A stretch of DNA of 64,000 nucleotides from Trichomonas vaginalis G3 (taxonomy: Eukaryota > Parabasalia > Trichomonadida > Trichomonadidae). Positions 1 through 9,831 of the stretch are shown here, piece by piece. Location: the NCBI RefSeq assembly GCF_026262505.1, contig NC_067204.1:6419797-6483796 (forward strand). Reading direction: 5' to 3'. How positions within the stretch are numbered: position 1 is the first letter of the stretch; each line of letters starts with the position of its first letter. The notes under the pieces were generated by a model. It saw only the letters and a list, made by a program, of their open reading frames with translations, made no database searches and had not been told where the DNA came from. Position numbers and translations under genes: made by a program.

Positions 1-263
1 ATAGGTATCTTTTCTTTTAACTCTTTCAATATTTTGTTTGTGTCTGGTATATGTTTGAGACGGTTCATATAGTTGTCGAAGTCATTGCATATAATCTTTG
101 AGTCAGGAAATATTGTATGGCACAAATGAGATATATAGAAACTTCCACCGAACAAATCTACAAATGTTAGACCATTCGGTAGTTTCTTAAGTTCTCTCAA
201 TAGAATATCTTTACATCTACTCTTATTTCCAAAGAAGGGTAACGGTGGTTTTGTAAAATTCAT
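1..263 (-). CDS. dam: Dam-like adenine DNA methyltransferase, partial (E0)
   Basis: This is the N-terminal ~87 codons of a D12-class N6-adenine DNA methyltransferase; the rest lies beyond the window. It starts at the ATG at 263 and matches the full-length copies at 45509-46342 and 51063-51881 almost base for base, with no frameshift in the visible part. The visible motifs are the FFGNK cofactor-binding motif near residue 10 and DLFGGSF near residue 35. In the family these bind S-adenosylmethionine; the catalytic DPPF/Y motif is in the missing part. Its place right at the element end is a constant feature of this Maverick lineage. Confidence 0.85.
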   Translation of the reverse strand, partial: MNFTKPPLPFFGNKSRCKDILLRELKKLPNGLTFVDLFGGSFYISHLCHTIFPDSKIICNDFDNYMNRLKHIPDTNKILKELKEKIP

Positions 264-324
264 TTTATATATAATAAAAATGTTTTTTTCCTGAAAAGTG
301 ACAGAAAAGTGACAAAACATCTTC

Positions 325-376
325 GGGGCTAGAGGGCGCAACGCGCCTGGAAGCCCCACTCCTTTTTTTTTTTTTT
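325..376. repeat. Terminal hairpin plus poly-T (E0 end)
   Basis: Inverted repeat 325-357: outer arms GGGGCT/AGCCCC and inner arms GGCGC/GCGCC around a 3-nt loop, followed by CACTCC and 14 T (363-376). E2 and E3 carry the same structure with inner arms GGCAC/GTGCC, so one inner base pair is changed on both sides. It marks the element boundary. Confidence 0.8.
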
Positions 377-1860
377 GTTTCCGATTTTTATTTCATCATT
401 TGGTCCATAATTCATATTAAAATCAATTTTGCATTGATATAAAGAATTTGAAATCAATTCATCGATAAAATCTATATCAGCTTGAAAATTGTCAGCTTTT
501 GAATAATATGATGGTTGCATATATTTTTCATATAAATTTGTTCGATATGAATAATCAACATTATTAATATTAAAACCAACTTGTTGGAACGCATAATCAG
601 AAATGGTAAATAATGTCGACTCAAATTTAATATACACTATAAAATTATAGGCAAAAAATGCTTTAGTTTCAATCATCTTTAAATATTTTCCAAAATAAAT
701 CGAACAGTCCCTGAACCCAATGCCTCCGTTATAGCTTGTTAAATGAATTGCATATTTTTTTATTCTCTCTACTTTGGGAAAAGAGAAATTTCTAATACTA
801 CAAATATAAAATGTATATTCATCGAGAATTGAGCAATTAAAAACAACAGGCTCAATAAAATAGGAATACTGAAAAGCATATGGAGCTAATATTAAATTTT
901 CATTTTGAAATGTGAGATTATAAAATCTAGAATGGTCAAATACTTCTTTTTCTATGGTCAAGTCTGAACAAATTAAATTCATGTTCTTAATCTCGCAATA
1001 TGTAAAAGCCCATTTGCTTATTATTAAATTATCGGATTGAATATCCAATTGATGTATCGTTGAACCTTTAAAAGCCGAAGTGTTTATAAATTTAACATAT
1101 GGTAATCTCAAATCAGTAATATCTACTCTAAAAAAGGCATTACTTTGAATTTTTCCGATTTTAGTTGTTGGGTCAACTATAAAATAAATACCTCGATGAA
1201 CATAACTCCATTCATCTCCAGCAAATGCAAATTCATCAATATAACTATAGTTGCCGCTCAAAATAACGGTTAAATGTGCTCGCTGAAATACACCAAATTT
1301 GATTTCATTTAACAGAAATAAATTAATAGTTATATTATTATTACTACTTTTCCCAAAATCAGTAAATGCATATGCTTCAATTTCAGTTATATTATTTGAA
1401 AAATCTACACTCTCCATATTACCACACCTGTTGAATGCTTGATCTGAAATTTTAGTAAGATTTAATAGAGGCGGAAGGTGATGAATATTGTAGCAGTAAG
1501 CAAAGCATTGCATACCAATTTCAACAATATTTTCGCCAAATTCTATATTACGTAAATTCTGACATTGATAAAACAAGCATGCATTTAATATTGTTATTTC
1601 TTTACTAAGTCTGATTGATGTCATCTGCCCACAGTCATAAAATGCACCAATTCCAATAGATGTAACACTATCAGACATAGTAACATTTAATAATGACCCA
1701 CAAGATGCGAATGCATAATCTCCAATTGAATTACAATTAGTAATAATAACATTCTTATATTGATAATTTCTATTATTTTTAAAGAAATTAGCTCCAATAT
1801 CTCCATTTATTGTTAATTCATCAGTGCTTGTTTGAGTTACTGTTGTCAAGAGTTTTTCAT
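377..1860 (-). pseudogene. BspA-like leucine-rich repeat surface protein, truncated by E0
   Basis: About 490 residues are made of repeated LRR_5 units of roughly 23 residues, with recurring patterns such as IGDYAFASC, IGIGAFYDC and IEAYAF. BspA-like proteins form a large trichomonad family thought to act at the cell surface; here no signal peptide or transmembrane segment is visible. The open frame runs off the gene into the poly-T and hairpin of E0, so the last ~16 residues are transposon-encoded and the real 3' end is gone. At the 5' end the only suitable ATG (1860) is one base out of frame with the repeats; the in-frame reading begins at a TTG at 1849. So the gene is interrupted at 3' and probably frameshifted at its start. 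Confidence 0.85.
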
Positions 1861-2219
1861 AAATTTATTTTTTTTGATAAATTAGATAGAAAATGATCTT
1901 TAGATATTCCATCACTTAGTTTTTCATTCAAGATTCCATTTTCATTAAAATCATTTTATATTTTAAAACGACTTTTTAGTCTGAAGCTGAAAGAAAAAGT
2001 TAATTTAGAATTTTATGAAATACCACACTTTTTAAAAGTAATGAATTGTTATTATGTTTTTTTAAAATTTTTTATAGATGTCTTCCAATTTTTTTTGACA
2101 TCATGGAGTATTTTCTCAAAATCAAATGATAAAGATTATTTAAAATGCAGTAAGTGTATTTCACTTGCTAAATTAGTCGTATGCTACTGTTGATTTTTTT
2201 AAAGACTCGTTGTAAGCTA
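1861..2219. other. Host spacer between BspA-like gene and E1
   Basis: AT-rich DNA upstream of the BspA-like gene. No convincing gene or RNA was seen on either strand. It ends at the E1 target duplication. Confidence 0.6.
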
Positions 2220-2225
2220 AAACTT
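2220..2225. other. Target-site duplication of E1, left
   Basis: AAACTT directly before the E1 inverted repeat; the identical hexamer follows the right repeat at 46927-46932. A 6-bp duplication is the Maverick/Polinton hallmark. Confidence 0.9.
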
Positions 2226-2660
2226 AGTAGTATGATAGGATGGGTTGTGTGACTTTTTTTGTAAACGTAAGAATTCATGCAATATCGAGCGATTTTGTAT
2301 CATTTTTTTTAACATATGAAGTAAAAAATGTATGATTCTGACGGTTTTTATTCTTACGTTTTTGAATAAATCAAGATTTAAAAAATTTTCAAAATTGTAA
2401 GACATTTACACTCAGCCCATACATAATGAAATAAAAAATAAATCATTAAAAAATTAACATTAATTTTAAAATAATTTTTTTTATCTTTTATAAAAGAAGC
2501 TATATATAGATGATGTCAGATATTCCGCGATTAATTAAACATTGTTTAAATCCTGAATGGAATCAATGGAGTCATAATCAAAGACCTCATATACGAGAGA
2601 GTAAAAGAAATTAGAAATAATTATTTTCATGAATAAAAAATAAACTTTAAAAATTATGTC
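2226..2660. repeat. E1 left terminal inverted repeat
   Basis: Matches the reverse complement of 46603-46926 followed by 21380-21475, with a small insertion near the inner edge of the right copy. It contains the intact sequence into which E2 inserted in the right copy (around 2547-2565, TTAAACATTGTTTAAATCC). Small open frames in it are on non-coding-looking AT-rich DNA. Confidence 0.9.
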
Positions 2661-2697
2661 TTACATTTTTGAATAATTTATTTTTAATTCGTATGAA

Positions 2698-3807
2698 ATG
2701 AGCGTCAAAACTAACAACGTTAAAAAATTAGGATTCACAAACGAGGAAATAAAGGATATATTAGATGAGATGTGTTATGAAGTTAGTAAATATTATTTAA
2801 GAAATTGTCAAAAATTTGCCGAGTTATTAAATGATTTAGATTATGATGGAAAAATGAATAAAGATGATGTTATAAATTTCTTATATCCCACATCTGAAGA
2901 AGAAAAACCAAAAGAACCTGATGTTTTCCCTGAATATTATGAAGAACGGATTAAAGATGATGATGAATACAATGAAATTGAAAGACTGGAAAAAATAAGA
3001 GATGAAATAGATGAAAAAATTAAGGAATTAAGAGAAGTTGAAAAATATAATGAAAATGAAGTAGAGGGTTTAATGAATATCCCAGCTTCAGAATCAGAAG
3101 TACAGAAATCTCATGAAGAAAGATATAAAAATTATGTCTCAGAATCAACACAAAATTTATTAGATGGTGAAATAGACGAAACACTTTCAGAAGAAGGTAC
3201 TAAATTTATTCGTAAACATAAGTTACAATTTATTGATAATGAAGAATACCCCCGTATCCTACTTTCACCCCCTCTCGATTCTGAGAAATTCAAAAAAGCT
3301 CTTAAAAATGTGACATATGCAACTAATACGATTAAGAAAGAAGATCATGATATTTACACAAATTATTATTTAAATAAATGCACAGGTGTTGATAAAGTTT
3401 TTGATTTATTAGATAAAATATCAAAAGAAACCATTGGAACCTATAAAATTTTGTGTGATTGTGGTTTCATTATTGAAGATACCAATAATGTTTCATATGA
3501 AAGAACAGCACCGAAGGAAGACGAAGTTGAAAGGTCTATACCATTCGTTATTAAGAATATAAAAGATATGAAAACGTATAAGCATTATATTTATTCATTT
3601 ATTTCAGAAAAAATGGAAGCAACCCATAAAACATCTTCTCATCATTTTATAGCTATTCATACATTCCTTTTCAAAGTTGTGAAATTAAATAAGACAGTAA
3701 TTAGATTTAATGTATCAGGGTACGCATTCTTGAGTAAATTAAAATGTATTCGTCACGTCGCAGATGATAAAAATTTATGTGTTCTTAATTCATTTTATGG
3801 GCTTTAA
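2698..3807 (+). CDS. E1 protein of unknown function, possible polymerase N-terminal module
   Basis: A 369-residue, charged, partly coiled-coil protein (residues ~90-115 rich in E/K/R) directly upstream of the DNA polymerase gene on the same strand, 49 bp apart. Its C-terminus (LCVLNSFYG) and the first ~70 residues of the next open frame (ending in a NVNIDFYYC-like stretch) together resemble the globular domain that precedes the catalytic part of some viral and Polinton family-B polymerases. It may therefore be the N-terminal part of one larger polymerase that has been split. Against this, an AT-rich start motif lies before the next ATG, as for a separate gene. I do not recognise a family for residues 1-300. 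Confidence 0.65.
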   Translation: MSVKTNNVKKLGFTNEEIKDILDEMCYEVSKYYLRNCQKFAELLNDLDYDGKMNKDDVINFLYPTSEEEKPKEPDVFPEYYEERIKDDDEYNEIERLEKIRDEIDEKIKELREVEKYNENEVEGLMNIPASESEVQKSHEERYKNYVSESTQNLLDGEIDETLSEEGTKFIRKHKLQFIDNEEYPRILLSPPLDSEKFKKALKNVTYATNTIKKEDHDIYTNYYLNKCTGVDKVFDLLDKISKETIGTYKILCDCGFIIEDTNNVSYERTAPKEDEVERSIPFVIKNIKDMKTYKHYIYSFISEKMEATHKTSSHHFIAIHTFLFKVVKLNKTVIRFNVSGYAFLSKLKCIRHVADDKNLCVLNSFYGL

Positions 3808-3856
3808 AAAATAAACTTTATTTTTATTTATTTTTTAATTTTTTATTCTTATATAA

Positions 3857-6800
3857 ATGAACAAAAACGGAACCGCTAAAATGAATGATAATCAAATTAG
3901 AGCAGAAAGTAGAAGGTTATTTAAACGCTTCTATAACATTCCTGATGGTGTTAATCCTAAAACTCGTAGAAGCTATTTAAATGAAGCAATAGATGCATAT
4001 GAAGGGTTTGACATTTCATCAGAAAGTGAGAGATTAGCGAGAATGTTAAATGTTAATATTGATTTCTATTATTGTGATCCTCAACCAGAAGACGTGGACA
4101 TAAATAAGGTAGACTTTCCATTAGTGGATTCAATAATGATAGATCCAGAATTTGAAACAATAAATATTTTATTAACACAGAGTCCATGTGGAAAACTTCA
4201 CGCTGACAGAATAACAGACGTTGAAGCACTCACCGGCTATAGAGTTTGTCCATATTGTAAAGAAGAAGTTTATTCTATCCGTGATGATCCAGAAAGGAAA
4301 AACCAAAGAAGATTTTTAAAGCATTGTGAGAAATGTAAAGAAAATAATGGAAGATTAATTCAAGACGTTCAATTGCAAAAGACACAACAACCATATGCAC
4401 CACATATTACGAAACAGAAGATATATCAGTGGTTATTAGCTCATAATTTGCAGGAATATTATCAACCGACAAGATATTATATTACTTTTGACTTTGAAAC
4501 ATTAGAGACTAAAGAAGAATTACAACTTTCTGAGTGTGCAACTTTGAACGCTTACTTAAAACCATTCATGGTATCATCAACGGTTCAATTAAACGATAAA
4601 ACATATACGAGGAATTTTTGCTTAACTTCGAGTGATTCTTTTATTTCTGATTGGATTGAGTTTTTATTTTCAACCTGTTCATTAGTTGCTAAATCAAATA
4701 TTGAACAATATGAAGAATTAATGAAGTCGCAAACGGACTCTTTGAGTCCTGAAGGTCTTTCAGACCAAACAGCGGGGACTTTGTCCCATACATTAAATGA
4801 AAAACAGAAGGAAGCATTTAAAGAACTTCTAGATGAGGAATTCAATAAAGTGAATATCATAGGTTTTAATTCGGGAAAGTTTGATTTAAATTTATTCTTC
4901 GTGATTTAAACACTGCAAAATGGAAAATAAAATCAATGCTGGGTTCTTCTTCTCAATTTAAGCAAGTCATTGTAAAGAAAACAAACGCTCCATATGAATT
5001 GAGATTTATTGACATCAGAAATTATATAGCGGGTGGGACATTAGACCAATTCACTCAAGATTTCGGAAACAATAAATCACGTGTTAAATCCTTTTCCCTT
5101 ATCAATTCATCACGTGGGAAAATTACGAAGAAGAATTATATAAAGTGGAACCATTCACTCAAGATTCATTTTATTCAGCATTAACTCAAGAAACTATATC
5201 AGATAGTGATTATCAAATATATCTCAATGATGCTAAAAATTTTAAGAATAGATTAGAATATTTTATTCATTATTGCAATAAAGATGTTGAAATTATGATT
5301 GACCCAATCGATAAAATTATTGAAGAAACATTTGTTTATAAAATTGATATGCTTCATAATCTTTCTTTATCATCGAATGCTTCAATGATTCGTTACGCTT
5401 TAGCATATAAAGACTTTAATCCTAATGAAAAATATCCTGAGGAAGAGATAGAATCAAGTTTTGAATTAACGAAAAAGTATTGGAAATATAAAATTGAATC
5501 ATATAAGAAACAAGATGAAAAAGCAGAAAGAGATACTAAAAATAATGTTTCAATGGATGATTTTCAATACTATCACGATTTAATCCTTTCATCTAAATGC
5601 AAAATGTGTGGTAAAGCGTTTACATATGCAAATAAACCAACATTGGATAGAATCGATAATGAAAAACCACATACCAAAGAAAATTGTCAGTTAATGTGTT
5701 GTTATTGCAATGTCGTAAAATCAAATAAAGATGAAGATGTTCAACGTTTAAGAATCAATTTAAGAAATTAGCATTAAAAAATAATTTACCAATGACTTTA
5801 GATTCAGTTGAAGCTTATCACATTCTCCGTAATGGAATTACTGGTGGTTTATCAAATGTTCAACATAGAGTAAATCTTAAAGGAATCACGCACATTAATA
5901 AACTTTCATATAATCCAGAAACTAAAACTGTATCAAATGAGGACACCCAACATCATGACTCATTTCGTTGGTGTTGATTTTAATTCATTATATCCTTCAT
6001 CATTTTCATCTAATCCTCATGATTTCATTCAATATACTGACCATAAAATGTATATGCCGGGAAGATTGAATGGTGTTATCATTTGTGATACAGCAACAAA
6101 GAAAGCAAAAGCACTGGGAATAATTAAGAAGAAAAATACTTTATTCGTGGCTGAAGTAAAGGGTCACATTGATGAAAAATACATTAATGATTACATAAAC
6201 TTTTTACCGATAATAAGAAACTTAGATATTATCACAGATGAAAAAACAATTGGCAGTTTTATGTATAATTACATGAAATCAAACAATCTACCAGTTGACC
6301 AGAAACAGAGAAAATTAACTCAGTTAGCATCAACACACAACCAATATCAACCATTTTCTTCTTATTATCTTTGGTATCTAATAGACAGATTTCATTTTAT
6401 CATCGATGATATTCAATCAATTTTAACATTTACGAAAAACACTTGTTTTAATGAATTTGCGAACGAATTTATGAACGAAAGACAAAAGGCTGAATTAGAA
6501 GGAAATAAAGGAAAAAGTTTATTTTGCAAGATTTCACTTAATGGATCATATGGTTACGATGCAATGAATACACAAAATTACGCAAAGACTAAAATAATGA
6601 ATGCACAGAAGGCACGCGTTGCATGTATGTCAAATAAGTTTAAAAACATAAGAGAAATAGGTGAAGATACATATCAAGTGATGCTTAAAGATAGATTTTA
6701 TAGATGTGATACATGTTTACAAGAGGCATTCTTCACTTTAGATAATGCTAAATACTGGTATTTGGTTTTCATTTATGATTTTATGTATAAATGCATGAAT

Positions 6801-7356
6801 GTTAATCGTTTTCATTTCATTGAAGGTGATACTGATTCATCTTATTGGGCAATCGCTGGCGACCCAAATCTTCCTAACACTCAAGCATTTCAAGCAATTG
6901 TTACCGATAAACAATTTTATGATAAAAACATTTTCAAATTCGCACCATTTGATTTCTTCTGTTTTGATGAGAAATTTAAACCTAAATTAAAGAATAAAGC
7001 TGAAGAAAAAGCACATGAGAAGAAGTTATTGGGTTTAGCAATTGAGAAACAAGGTGATAACATGGTTGGCTTTATGTCCTAAATGTTATACATCATTCAA
7101 CGGTTCAATTGATGGAAGTGATTTTAAAAAGATTGCACAAAAAATGAAGGGTGTTAGTTTAAGACAAAATAAGCAATTAACACCTAAAAAATATTTGGAT
7201 ATAATAAATGATAAAGTGATATTTGATGGTCAGAATATTAATTTACAACTTAAAAACGGGTCAATGACTCGCTTAACAATCGGTAAGACTGCATTAACAG
7301 GAGCACACACTAAGGCTGTATGTTGTGAAAATGGATGTTGTATGCCATTTATTTAA
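3857..7356 (+). pseudogene. polB: Family-B DNA polymerase of E1 (protein-primed type), frameshifted
   Basis: This is the replicative polymerase of E1 (DNA_pol_B_2 type). In order it shows: a C2-type zinc-like knuckle (CPYCKEE, CEKCKEN) around 4245-4345; exonuclease motif FDFETLE near 4489; exonuclease II-like GFNSGKFDLN near 4863; exonuclease III-like YCNKDVEI near 5275; an HNH-like segment (C-x2-C, LDRIDN, CCYCN) at 5595-5725; polymerase motif A DFNSLYPS near 5970; motif B SLNGSYGY near 6535; and motif C GDTDSS near 6830. The frame breaks near 4905, 5160, 5770, 5940 and 7060, so the copy is inactive unless these are sequence errors. All catalytic motifs survive, which suggests recent decay. 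A row of three GC-rich micro-hairpins lies inside the coding region at 4735-4787. Confidence 0.9.
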
Positions 7357-7412
7357 TACAATTTAAAAACGTAGGGGTTGAGTCATGAATTTAAAATTTT
7401 ATTTTTAATAAA

Positions 7413-7507
7413 ATGCCACAGAAGAGACAAAAGGAACCGTTAATGATGCGATTCAATATGTAAATAATGGTTTTGATACTATGATTCAAAGAGGTGGGCA
7501 CCCTTAA
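7413..7507 (+). pseudogene. Possible tiny E1 gene, broken
   Basis: An ATG at 7413 follows the same T-rich/TAATAAA start motif as other E1 genes. After a one-base shift the frame reads about 30 residues (VNDAIQYVNNGFDTM) up to a stop at 7505-7507, just before the integrase promoter motif. No family is recognised, and it may be chance. Confidence 0.3.
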
Positions 7508-7531
7508 AACATTGATTTTATTTTTATATAA

Positions 7532-9087
7532 ATGGATAATGTAGATTTAGAAATTTTAATTGATGATTTAGTATTTAATCAAAATTTTCTTGATTATTAC
7601 GATTTAAAATCATATCTCCAAAAACATAATAACAATATAACGGGTGATGATATGGAATATTATTATCCATATTATAAAAATGAAATTTTGAAATATCATA
7701 ATAAAATAATTTCTGAAATTAAAGACAAAATTAAAAATAATGAATATACAAAGGGAAAAACTAAATCACAACTTAAACAGTTGAAAGATTTCAAAAATAA
7801 AGTATTAACAGAAGAAGATATTGATGAATTATATAAATTATATAATCCTGAGCCGCAAAAGCCAAAGCCGAGGTCTAAAGTAGCAAATGTTCAACAGCTA
7901 AAGGAACAAAACGCCCAGGTTCTTCAGACCATAAATGATGCACAAGCTTTAATTTATGATTCATTAGTTAAACCATATTCAGCCCGACTTTTAAATGAAG
8001 ATCAACTTTTGGAATTCATCCTTCAACATAAACTCGAAGCGGGAAAGTATATCAAACCTTTATATACAGCATATTTAAAACAAATGAATAGAATACATCC
8101 AGAATTAATGAAGGGGGGAATGAATTCCAAAACTTCATCATCCAAAATCAAAGCAGATAAAATTAAACCACTTGCAACACCAAAACCTCCAACGACAGTA
8201 CCGCCTCCTCCTTCAGTTAATCCTTCATCATTCACTTTATTATATCCATTTCAAACATTAAAGAAGCAAAAAGATTTTAAAAAGGATTTCAAAATATTAA
8301 ATAAACCAACTGACCCAAAAATTCAACCGTTAAAGGAAAAATTTAGTCGCCCTTCATTTGCACCATATCCATATTCATACGAAATCGATCATTTAGAATA
8401 TTCAAAAGGAAACGTTACTTATTTATTTGCCATTAACATTAACACTAGATATTTATATTGCATTCCGGTGAAAGGGAAAACAGAACAGGAAACAAGAAGA
8501 GCTATACAATACTTACTAGATCATGAAAGAGTAGATAATATAAGGGGTGATGGTGATAAAGGATTTCAGGCAGCTATGGCTCATTATTTCCCACAAATTA
8601 ATTTTTACTTCTCATCTTCTCCATATACGTTTCATAATAAAACAGTTGATGCGGTAATGAGAACTCTTAGAGATGCGTTAGGGGTTAACGGTCAGATATA
8701 CTGGGATGGAAATCATGACTCCATCATACAACAGTTAGTATATTATTACAATAATACATGGCATAGAACTATAAACATGAAACCAGTGGAAATGAAAAAT
8801 GATATTTCAAAAGAATGGGAATATATTAGAAAGCAAATGGAAAGGTTAAATGATGTTAAACGTGAACAAATTAATTCGGGGCTCATGAATTTTAAACAAG
8901 GGATAAAGTTTTGATTCATCTCGATTATGGAAAAACTGATAAATCAATGACAAAAAGAAGACGAAGATTTGACACAATAGCTGAATTTGTTAGATATATT
9001 AACGGCAATGCATTAGTTGAAGTTGACAATAAATTAATAGAAATTCCGATTTATTTTATTACTCCATTATATTTAAATAATATTTAA
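7532..9087 (+). pseudogene. int: RVE-type integrase of E1, one frameshift near the C-terminus
   Basis: The retroviral-type integrase inserts the element. The N-terminal ~270 residues are charged and proline-rich. The catalytic core lies at residues ~280-420, with the first acidic residue in YEIDHLEY, the second in IRGDGDKGF, and the third position in the helix TVDAVMRTLRDAL, where Asp replaces the usual Glu. The reading frame stops at 8914. The next frame continues without a gap (KVLIHLDYGKTDKSM) to 9087, giving a basic SH3/chromo-like C-terminal domain comparable to that of the E2 integrase. A single base lost near 8903 therefore separates core and tail. Residues ~125-145 share a short peptide with the E1 tail-collar protein. 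Confidence 0.85.
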
Positions 9088-9106
9088 TTTTTTTAATTCG
9101 TAAGAA

Positions 9107-9427
9107 ATGAGTGACAACAAAGCATCCAAGAGTCCTGATTCAATTAAGATTCAGAGTCCAGACGATGAATATAAAAAGAAACTAAACAGAATTAAATCAA
9201 AAATATGCTATTACAAAAAGAAGCCGCAATGCGGTGGGGCTGATGCCCATAAAACTAATGGAACTGAAAACGATGAAGAGAGGAAAGAAATAATCGAAAA
9301 ATTAGAAACTTACCGTTCAATCCTTAAACTGGGTGAAGCAAAAATAAAAGAATTTAATAGAATAAATAAATTGATTGGAAGAGATGAATTTAATAAAGAT
9401 GAATTTTTAAACTCAATCCAAATTTAA
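9107..9427 (+). CDS. Small charged E1 protein, unknown
   Basis: 106 residues, rich in Lys and Glu, predicted mostly helical. No family is recognised. It starts right after the AT-rich motif TTTTTAATTCGTAAGAA used by several E1 genes. A micro-hairpin (CCGCAATGCGG) and GGGGCTGATGCCC interrupt the middle of the gene and encode a Gly/Ala/His patch unlike the rest. Confidence 0.6.
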   Translation: MSDNKASKSPDSIKIQSPDDEYKKKLNRIKSKICYYKKKPQCGGADAHKTNGTENDEERKEIIEKLETYRSILKLGEAKIKEFNRINKLIGRDEFNKDEFLNSIQI

Positions 9428-9453
9428 TTTTTATTCCTCTTCGACAACGTCTC

Positions 9454-9803
9454 GAATAACTGAAGGTGTCACTATGTCACCATGTCACCAGATTATTTAA
9501 CTTCTTTTAAAAAGTGTGACAACATGACATTTTGACAACACAGCGGGACGAAAGGAGGAAGGCATTTATGAATTATTTTTGAATAACTGAAGGTGTCACT
9601 ATGTCACCATGTCACCAGGTTATTTAACTTCTTTTAAAAAGTGTGACAACATGACATTTTGACAACACAGCGGGACGAAAGGAGGAAGGCATTTATGAAT
9701 TATTTTTGAATAACTGAAGGTGTCACTATGTCACCATGTCACCAGGTTATTTAACTTCTTTTAAAAAGTGTGACAACATGACATTTTGACAACACAGCGG
9801 GAT
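9454..9803. repeat. Three direct 127-bp repeats with TGTCA 3+3 iterons
   Basis: Units start at 9454, 9581 and 9708 (the last is partial). Each contains TGTCA three times at exact 8-bp steps, a T/A-rich spacer of about 27 bp, then TGACA three times at 8-bp steps, forming a large dyad. Single or double copies in reverse orientation occur at 12208-12330 and 13168-13470. It lies between two convergent genes, downstream of the primase-helicase. Iterated protein-binding sites for replication or regulation are a reasonable guess. Confidence 0.85.
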
Positions 9804-9831
9804 TAATGCAAAAATAAATTCAAATCATACT

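Larger units (their letters stand above)
1..376. mobile_element. Maverick/Polinton E0, right end only
   Basis: Only the last 376 bp of this element are visible. It holds the start of a Dam-like methyltransferase gene, a short spacer, a GC-rich hairpin and a run of 14 T. The same order (methyltransferase, hairpin, poly-A/T) is found at the right end of E2 and, inverted, at the left end of E3, so E0 belongs to that lineage. The methyltransferase start lies only about 115 bp from the terminus, against 260 bp in E2 and 1.15 kb in E3. The other end and its target duplication lie outside the window. Confidence 0.8.

Noticed and set aside
2217..2405. 62-residue open frame in both E1 inverted repeats (also 46747-46935)
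   Set aside because: It is conserved only because the inverted repeats are conserved, and it starts or ends across the element boundary; there is no sign of coding.
3857..7356. Programmed frameshifting to express the split polymerase
   Set aside because: Five breaks at different places without a common slippery site, and different breaks in other genes and copies, fit decay better.
9541..9560. AAAGGAGG-like Shine-Dalgarno sequences in the 127-bp repeats
   Set aside because: The host and element are eukaryotic and no start codon follows at a suitable distance; they are part of the repeat unit.
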